Below are positions 59,195-64,000 of a DNA stretch of 64,000 nt, in pieces. This stretch comes from Streptomyces sp. DG1A-41 (GTDB taxonomy: Bacteria > Actinomycetota > Actinomycetes > Streptomycetales > Streptomycetaceae): NCBI RefSeq assembly GCF_037055355.1, contig NZ_CP146350.1, positions 1,178,001 through 1,242,000 on the forward strand. The letters run 5' to 3'. The position numbers and the translations under genes were made by a program. The notes beneath the pieces were generated by a model that searched no databases, was not told where the DNA came from, and worked only from the letters and a program-made list of their open reading frames with translations. Each line of letters starts with the position of its first letter. Within the stretch, counting starts at the first letter, position 1.

Positions 59195-60409
59195 CCCTCC
59201 CCGCCTTCCGACTCCGGCGCCCCGCAACGTCTCCCAGTCGTTGTCGTGGGCGCCGGTCCCGCGGGACTGGCCGTCGGCAACATCCTGCGGGCCGCGTCGG
59301 TGGACTGCCTGGTGCTGGAGACCGAGACCCGGGAGTTCATCGAACAGCGGCCCCGGGCCGGAGTCATCGAGGAATGGGCCGTGCGGAACCTGGAGAAGCG
59401 GGGCCTCGCCCGGAATCTGCTGGACACCGCGGAGTTGCACCGTGCGTGCGAGTTCCGCTTCGACGGCGAGCGGTACCGGTTCCCCTACAGCGAGCTGACG
59501 GGCAGTCAGCACTTCGTCTATCCGCAGCCGTTACTGGTGACGGACCTGGTGCGCGAGTACGCCGACGTACGCGGCGGGCAGATCCGCTTCGGGGTCCGCG
59601 ACGTACAGGTGCACGACATCGACACCGACCTGCCGTCGGTGTCGTACACCGACCCGGAGGCGGGTGAACACCGGGTCGTGCACTGCGACTTCGTGGCCGG
59701 CTGCGACGGCGCGCGCGGCGTGACGCGGGCCTCCCTGCCGCCGGAGCGGATCCGTGTCGCGCGGCACGACTACGGCATCGGCTGGCTGGCCCTGCTCGCG
59801 GAGGCGCCGCCGTCCGCCGACTGCGTGCTGTTCGGCTGCCACGCCGACGGGTTCGCCGGGCAGATGCCCCGCAGCCCGGAGGTGACTCGCTACTACCTCC
59901 AGTGCCCGCCGGGCGACGACCCGGAGAACTGGCCGCACGGGCGCGTCTGGACGGAGCTCCACAAGCGGCTCGGGGCGTCCGGCGCACCGCCGCTGACCGA
60001 GGGGCGGCTGCTTGAGAAGCGCGTGCTGGACATGCACGACTACGTGGTCGAGCCGATGGTGTTCGGCCGGCTCTTCCTCGCCGGTGACGCGGCACATCTG
60101 GTCGCCCCCATCGCCGCCAAGGGCATGAACCTCGCCCTGCACGACGCCTTCCTGCTCGGCGACGCCCTGGTGGCCCACCTGACCGGCGGGGACGACAGCG
60201 GCCTCGGCGGCTACGCGCAGGCGTGCCTGCGGCGGGTGTGGGACTACCAGGAGTTCTCGCAGTGGCTGTCCGAGGTGTACCACGGCACGGCGGCGGGCGA
60301 CCCGTTCCGCGCGGGCACCACGCTCGCCCGGCTGCGCCGCCTGTTCACCTCGCCCGCGGCGGCCGCCGCCTTCGCCGAGCAGTACCTCGGGACGGCCGCG
60401 CGGTACTGA
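59192..60409 (+). CDS. pobA: 4-hydroxybenzoate 3-monooxygenase (PobA-type FAD hydroxylase)
   Basis: A 405-residue class A flavoprotein hydroxylase. FAD-binding VVVVGAGPAGLAVGNILR, the NADPH-linked DG motif VAGCDGARGVTRASLP and the GD motif LFLAGDAAHLVAPIAAKGMNL in parts. EQRPRAGVIEEWAVRNLEKRG is diagnostic of PobA against related hydroxylases. Product protocatechuate would enter the beta-ketoadipate pathway; those genes are not in the window. Confidence 0.9.
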   Translation: MPSPPSDSGAPQRLPVVVVGAGPAGLAVGNILRAASVDCLVLETETREFIEQRPRAGVIEEWAVRNLEKRGLARNLLDTAELHRACEFRFDGERYRFPYSELTGSQHFVYPQPLLVTDLVREYADVRGGQIRFGVRDVQVHDIDTDLPSVSYTDPEAGEHRVVHCDFVAGCDGARGVTRASLPPERIRVARHDYGIGWLALLAEAPPSADCVLFGCHADGFAGQMPRSPEVTRYYLQCPPGDDPENWPHGRVWTELHKRLGASGAPPLTEGRLLEKRVLDMHDYVVEPMVFGRLFLAGDAAHLVAPIAAKGMNLALHDAFLLGDALVAHLTGGDDSGLGGYAQACLRRVWDYQEFSQWLSEVYHGTAAGDPFRAGTTLARLRRLFTSPAAAAAFAEQYLGTAARY

Positions 60410-60410
60410 T

Positions 60411-60770
60411 TCAGTCGTGGACGGGCCGGTCGGTGAGCCGGTGGTCGGCCACGTTCAGCGCCTCGTCCACGAGCCGGCGCAGATGGCCGTCGCGGAGCGA
60501 GTAGATCACCCGGCGGCCTTCCTTCCGCGTGGTCACCAGGCCCGCGAGACGCAGTCGCGCCAGGTGCTGGCTGACGGCGGGCCTAGCCGCCCCGCACACG
60601 TCGGTGAGGGTCGTGACGTCGGCCTCTCCCCCGGCCAGCGCGTGCAGCAGGGCGAGGCGGGTCCGGTCGCCGAGCAGGGCGAGGAGTTCGGCGGCGAGCG
60701 CGAACTGTTCCTCGCCGGGGCTGCGCGGATGCGCATCGTGCGCAGGTGACAGGTGCATGCGTGCGCTCAT
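60411..60770 (-). CDS. ArsR/SmtB-family metal-responsive regulator
   Basis: About 119 residues from ATG 60770 (ATG 60758 possible). Winged HTH: LLGDRTRLALLHALAGGEADVTTL, TDVCGAARPAVSQHLARLRL, AGLVTTRKEGRRVIYSLRDG. Potential metal ligands include a His-rich N-terminus (MHLSPAHDAHP) and the Cys in DVCGAARPAVSQH. It diverges from a CDF efflux gene, so it likely represses that gene and itself and lets go on binding Zn2+, Cd2+ or Ni2+. It is convergent with pobA and ends 2 bp past it. Confidence 0.88.
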   Translation of the reverse strand: MSARMHLSPAHDAHPRSPGEEQFALAAELLALLGDRTRLALLHALAGGEADVTTLTDVCGAARPAVSQHLARLRLAGLVTTRKEGRRVIYSLRDGHLRRLVDEALNVADHRLTDRPVHD

Positions 60771-60776
60771 ACGCAC
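60761..60776. promoter_or_regulatory. Operator and leaderless promoter of the ArsR/CDF pair
   Basis: GTGCG-CTCATA-CGCAC (60761-60776) overlaps the ArsR start and abuts CATAAT (60776-60781), the probable -10 of the CDF gene whose ATG at 60788 is six bases beyond it. Repressor binding would block both promoters. The CDF mRNA is probably leaderless. Confidence 0.5.
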
Positions 60777-60787
60777 ATAATGGCGCC

Positions 60788-61858
60788 ATGGGCGTGGGCA
60801 CGTCCACTCGCACGCACCGGAAGGGGACCCACGTGAGCGACCCGCACGAGCACCCACACCACCACTCGCCCACCGGCCTGCGCCACCGCCTCTCCCACCT
60901 CCTCACCCCGCACTCCCACGAGACGGCCGACAAGGTCGACTCCGCCCTGGAGTCCTCGGCTCGCGGGATGCGGGCGCTGTGGGTCTCACTCGCGGTGCTC
61001 GGTGTGACGGCGCTGGCGCAGGCGATCGTGGTGGCCGTCTCCGGCTCGGTGGCGCTGCTCGGGGACACCGTGCACAACGCCGCGGACGCGCTGACCGCCG
61101 TGCCGCTCGGCATCGCCTTCGTGCTGGGCCGGCGCGCGGCCACCCGGCGCTTCACCTATGGCTACGGGCGGGCCGAGGACCTGGCGGGCCTGGTGATCGT
61201 GCTGACGATCGCCGCGTCGGCGGCCTTCGCCGGATGGACGGCGCTCGACCGTCTCCTCGACCCGCGGCCGGTCCAGCACGTCCCGGCGGTCGCCGTGGCC
61301 GCCCTCGTCGGGTTCGCGGGCAACGAGTGGGTGGCCCGCTACCGCATCCGCGTCGGCCGTGCGATCGGCTCGGCCGCGCTGGTCGCCGACGGACTGCACG
61401 CCCGCACCGACGGTTTCACCTCACTGGCCGTGCTGCTGGGCGCCGGCGGATCGGCCCTGGGCTGGCAACTGGCCGACCCGATCGTCGGGTTGGCGATCAC
61501 GGCGGCGATCGCGCTGGTGCTGCGGGACGCCGCGCGGGAGGTGTTCCGCCGGGTGATGGACGCGGTCGACCCGGCCCTGGTGGACCGGGCCGAGCGGGCA
61601 CTGACCGAGGTCGCCGGGGTACGCGGGGTCGGCGAGCTGCGGCTGCGCTGGATCGGTCACCGGCTGCGCGCCGAGGTCGCGGTCGTGGTGGACGGCGACG
61701 TGACCGTACGCCAGGCCCATCGCGTCGCCGTCGACGCCGAGCACGCTCTGCTGCACGCCGTGCCCCGCCTCACCGCCGCCCTGGTCCACGCCGACCCGGA
61801 ACCGGCCCCCGGCGAGACGGACCCGCATCTGCCGCTCGCCCACCACGCGGTGGCGTAG
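60788..61858 (+). CDS. CDF-family cation efflux protein (Zn/Cd/Co)
   Basis: A 356-residue cation diffusion facilitator. His-rich N-terminus (DPHEHPHHHSP, PHSHETADK), six helices, and the two metal-site motifs DTVHNAADALT and VADGLHARTDGF, plus a cytoplasmic C-terminal domain beginning VDPALVDRAERAL. It exports Zn2+, Cd2+ or similar ions by proton antiport. Divergent from the ArsR regulator. Confidence 0.92.
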   Translation: MGVGTSTRTHRKGTHVSDPHEHPHHHSPTGLRHRLSHLLTPHSHETADKVDSALESSARGMRALWVSLAVLGVTALAQAIVVAVSGSVALLGDTVHNAADALTAVPLGIAFVLGRRAATRRFTYGYGRAEDLAGLVIVLTIAASAAFAGWTALDRLLDPRPVQHVPAVAVAALVGFAGNEWVARYRIRVGRAIGSAALVADGLHARTDGFTSLAVLLGAGGSALGWQLADPIVGLAITAAIALVLRDAAREVFRRVMDAVDPALVDRAERALTEVAGVRGVGELRLRWIGHRLRAEVAVVVDGDVTVRQAHRVAVDAEHALLHAVPRLTAALVHADPEPAPGETDPHLPLAHHAVA

Positions 61859-61867
61859 GACCTGCCC

Positions 61868-62425
61868 TCAGGCGACCCCGAGCCCCTCCAGCACCACCGC
61901 GCCCGGCAGTTCCGCGAACGCCTTGCCCGGTACCAGCAGCTTGCCGCGCCGCCGGCCGCTGCCGACCAGCACGTACGGCAGGTCGACGACGGCCGCGTCC
62001 ACCAGCACGGGCCAGCCGCCGGGCAGTCCGAGCGGTGTGATGCCGCCGTACTCCATGCCGGTCTCCCCGGTCGCCGTGTCCATCGCGGCGAACGAGGCCT
62101 TGCGGGCGCCGAGCCGGCGGCGTACGACGCCGTTGACGTCGACCCGGGTGGTGGACAGCACGACGCTCGCGGCGAGCGTGGTCTCGCCGCCGCGCTTGCC
62201 CGCGACCACCACGCAGTTCGCGGACCGCTCCAGCAGGTCACGGCCGTAGTGCTCCACGAAGGTGGCGGTGTCGGCCCACCGCGGGTCGGTGTCGACGTAG
62301 AGGATCCGGTCGGCGGGGACGCTGCCGCGCCACTGGCGTACGGCGTCGGCGACCGGGCCGGTGAGTTCGTCGAGGCAGGCGGGGGCCGGACGGGCGTCGT
62401 CGAAGTGTCCGATGGGTGCGCGCAT
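61868..62425 (-). CDS. YbaK/EbsC-type aminoacyl-tRNA editing domain protein
   Basis: A 185-residue YbaK/ProX-like protein. VDTDPRWADTATFVEHYG, SANCVVVAGKRGGETTLAASVVLS, the conserved Lys in LGARKASFA and MEYGGITPLGLP match the free-standing trans-editing domain family. These proteins deacylate mischarged tRNA. Exact tRNA specificity cannot be told. Ends 9 bp past the CDF stop on the other strand. Confidence 0.88.
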   Translation of the reverse strand: MRAPIGHFDDARPAPACLDELTGPVADAVRQWRGSVPADRILYVDTDPRWADTATFVEHYGRDLLERSANCVVVAGKRGGETTLAASVVLSTTRVDVNGVVRRRLGARKASFAAMDTATGETGMEYGGITPLGLPGGWPVLVDAAVVDLPYVLVGSGRRRGKLLVPGKAFAELPGAVVLEGLGVA

Positions 62426-62468
62426 GGCGGCACGCTAACAACACCGGACCGCCCTCGGCCCGGGCGTC

Positions 62469-63041
62469 TCAGGTCACGGGCGGCACCGAGACGGCCATCA
62501 CCATCTCCATCGGCACGTCGCCGGTGTTGCCGTAGGTGTGCGGGAGGTTGGCCTCGAAGGACACGCTCGCGCCGGCGGGGACGCGGTGCTCCACGCCGTC
62601 GACGGTGAGCGTCAGCTCCCCGGCCGTGACGTGGAGCAGCTCCATCGTGCCGGCGGGGTGCGGGTCGGACTGGCTGCTCTCGCCGGGCATGAGCCGCCAG
62701 TCCCACATCTCCAGCGGGCCGGGCGCCTCGGTGCCCGCGAGCAGCCGGTTGTAGCTGCCGGCCTCGGTGTGCCACAGCCGTACGGCCTGCTCGGCGGGGA
62801 CGATGCGGACCGTCGGGCCCTGCTCGTAGTCGAGGAGGGTGGTGATGCTGATGCCGAGCGCGTCGCCGATCTTGACGACGGTGCCGAGGCTGGGGTTGGT
62901 GCGGGCCTGCTCGATCTGGATGAGCATGCCGCGGCTGACGCCTGCCCGGGCGGCGAGCACGTCCAGCGTGAAGCCGCGCACCGCGCGCCAGTGCTTGACG
63001 CTGCGCGCCAGGGACTGGGTCAGCAGGTCGAGGTCCGACAC
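62469..63041 (-). CDS. XRE-family regulator with C-terminal cupin domain
   Basis: About 190 residues from GTG 63041 with GGACGG upstream; ATG 63074 would add 11 residues. HTH at residues 12-65 (FTLDVLAARAGVSRGMLIQI, SLGTVVKIGDALGIS), then a cupin domain at about 100-185 (SDPHPAGTMELLHVTAGELTLT, NLPHTYGNTG) with His residues for metal or ligand. Divergent from an EamA transporter with a dyad between them. Confidence 0.9.
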   Translation of the reverse strand: MSDLDLLTQSLARSVKHWRAVRGFTLDVLAARAGVSRGMLIQIEQARTNPSLGTVVKIGDALGISITTLLDYEQGPTVRIVPAEQAVRLWHTEAGSYNRLLAGTEAPGPLEMWDWRLMPGESSQSDPHPAGTMELLHVTAGELTLTVDGVEHRVPAGASVSFEANLPHTYGNTGDVPMEMVMAVSVPPVT

Positions 63042-63066
63042 ATTCCGTCCAATATTCTGTATGACA

Positions 63067-63086
63067 TAGTGCAACCGACTGCACTA
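63067..63086. promoter_or_regulatory. Dyad between XRE-cupin and EamA genes
   Basis: TAGTGCA-ACCGAC-TGCACTA, perfect 7-bp arms with a 6-bp spacer, inside an AT-rich divergent promoter region 52 bp before the EamA start. Candidate XRE operator controlling both genes. Confidence 0.55.
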
Positions 63087-63138
63087 CGGTGTGATTGACC
63101 TGGTCGTTCACCGAACTGTACTGCGAGGCATCCGTCCC

Positions 63139-63996
63139 ATGACAGCGCTCTTCGCCCTGGCCACCAGCCTGCTGTGGGGACTGGCCGACTTCGGTGGCGG
63201 ACTGCTGACCCGGCGCACGCCCGCGCTGACGGTGGTCGTGGTCTCGCAGTCGATCGCGGTGGTCGTGCTGGGCGTGCTCGTGGCGGCGACCGGTGGCTGG
63301 AGCGAGGCGGGGCCTCAGCTGTGGTTCGCCGTGGCCGCCGGTCTGGTCGGCCCGGTGGCGATGCTCGCCTTCTACAAGGCGCTCGCGCTGGGCCCGATGG
63401 GTGTGGTCTCGCCGCTGGGCTCGATCGGGGTGGCCGTGCCGGTCGGCGTGGGCCTGGTGCTGGGCGAGCGTCCCGGCGTGCTTCAGTTCGTCGGGATCCT
63501 GGTCGCCGTCGCCGGTGTCTGCCTGGCCGGCGGTCCCCAGTTCCGCGGCGCGCCCGTCCAGCGCCAGGCCATCGCCCTGACCCTCCTCGCGGCCTTCGGC
63601 TTCGGCGCGGTGATGGCCCTCATCGCCGAGGCGTCGACCACGCTCACAGGACTGTTCCTCGCGCTGTTCGTGCAGCGGGTGACGAATGTCGCCGCCGGCG
63701 GACTGGCGCTGTACGTGTCGGTGCGGCGCGGGGCGCCCGCCCTTCCGGCGGACGGCTTCCCGTGGCGCACCGTGCCGGCGCTGGCCTTCGTCGGCCTCGC
63801 GGACGTCGCCGCGAACGGCACCTACTCGATCGCCGCGCAGCACGGCCCGGTCACCGTCGCCGCCGTGCTCGCCTCGCTCTACCCGGTGGTGACCGCCGTG
63901 GCCGCGCGCGGAGTGCTCCGCGAACGGCTGCGGGCGGTGCAGGCCGCGGGCGCGGGGCTGGCCCTGGTGGGGACGGTTCTGCTGGCGTCGGGCTGA
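63139..63996 (+). CDS. EamA/DMT-family transporter
   Basis: A 285-residue transporter with ten helices in two EamA repeats (about residues 4-133 and 150-283). Typical elements are LLWGLADFGGGLLTRR, FYKALALGPMGVVSPLGSIGVAVPV and AAQHGPVTVAAVLASLYPVVTAV. It probably exports a metabolite. Regulated by the divergent XRE-cupin gene. The stop lies 4 bases before the window end. Confidence 0.9.
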   Translation: MTALFALATSLLWGLADFGGGLLTRRTPALTVVVVSQSIAVVVLGVLVAATGGWSEAGPQLWFAVAAGLVGPVAMLAFYKALALGPMGVVSPLGSIGVAVPVGVGLVLGERPGVLQFVGILVAVAGVCLAGGPQFRGAPVQRQAIALTLLAAFGFGAVMALIAEASTTLTGLFLALFVQRVTNVAAGGLALYVSVRRGAPALPADGFPWRTVPALAFVGLADVAANGTYSIAAQHGPVTVAAVLASLYPVVTAVAARGVLRERLRAVQAAGAGLALVGTVLLASG

Positions 63997-64000
63997 GCCG

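Noticed and set aside
1..64000. tRNA, rRNA, CRISPR arrays, insertion sequences or integrase genes
   Set aside because: No recognisable sequence of these classes was seen on either strand by eye; a tRNAscan or ISfinder run would be needed to exclude small elements.

Overview
The window is a high-GC actinobacterial chromosome segment that is almost certainly Streptomyces. The signs are strongly GC-biased third codon positions, frequent GTG/TTG starts, Tat signal peptides, the HATPase / XRE-DUF5753 / DUF397 gene trio, c-di-AMP (ydaO) control of an NlpC/P60 hydrolase, and a dispersed palindromic 3'-end repeat typical of Streptomyces intergenic DNA. No rRNA, tRNA, CRISPR array, integrase, transposase or large biosynthetic cluster was seen. 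This is chromosomal DNA with housekeeping genes (bioFBAD, purB, mug, sbcCD) mixed with regulators, transporters and several decayed genes.

Layout. 1-6.5 kb: an apparently orphan Phd-type antitoxin diverges from a ClpP paralogue that lacks the catalytic serine; then a ydaO riboswitch with a secreted NlpC/P60 hydrolase, a LysE/LysR pair, and the HATPase-XRE-DUF397 trio. 6.6-11.1 kb: biotin genes, bioF diverging from bioB-bioA-bioD. 11-18.7 kb: Tat-exported class A beta-lactamase, methyltransferase, a Fic-like toxin/antitoxin pair, a MacB-type ABC ATPase with an FtsX-like permease, an F420-type LLM oxidoreductase and a GNAT enzyme. 18.7-22 kb: a regulon-like cluster with a frameshifted TetR gene, an amidase, an AtzG-like partner and a divergent metallo-hydrolase; all share the sequence motif TTAAAGC-N7-TTGCGT in their promoter regions. 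22-29 kb: a CNNM/CorC pair, GDSL hydrolase, PH-SHOCT protein, purB and mug. 29-32.8 kb: an ABC permease with a beheaded ATPase gene fused to the tail of a LuxR response-regulator gene, then ROK and GntR/UTRA regulators. 32.8-38.7 kb: ECF41-like sigma factor, alpha/beta hydrolase, a multiply frameshifted SRPBCC gene, a MocR/PdxR-type regulator and a PhoD phosphatase behind a probable PHO box. 38.8-46.2 kb: ACT-GNAT acetyltransferase, frameshifted metB-like gene with divergent AsnC regulator, DUF885 peptidase, SDR, an Imm21-like protein, rhodanese and a second AsnC regulator. 46.3-53.6 kb: sbcCD, a patch of gene remnants (MarR, MFS), YigZ, SixA and a CysRS-like protein carrying a 30-bp minisatellite. 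53.8-56.9 kb: a B12-type ABC importer under a cobalamin riboswitch. 57-64 kb: APC permease with a 4-hydroxybenzoate hydroxylase, ArsR/CDF metal efflux pair, YbaK deacylase, and an XRE-cupin regulator diverging from an EamA transporter.

Three themes stand out. First, local transcription control is unusually readable: two riboswitches and about a dozen dyads lie between divergent pairs. Second, gene decay is concentrated: two junctions each join the 5'-truncated halves of divergent genes (30.5 kb and 51.0 kb), and four frameshifts in three genes (TetR-like and SRPBCC-like by 1-bp losses in or next to short G/C runs, metB-like by a 1-bp gain) could be real or sequencing errors. Third, some proteins depart from their family's chemistry (serine-less ClpP, degenerate Fic motif, kinase-less ROK, CysRS-like fragment). 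All family names come from reading motifs; no database search was run.
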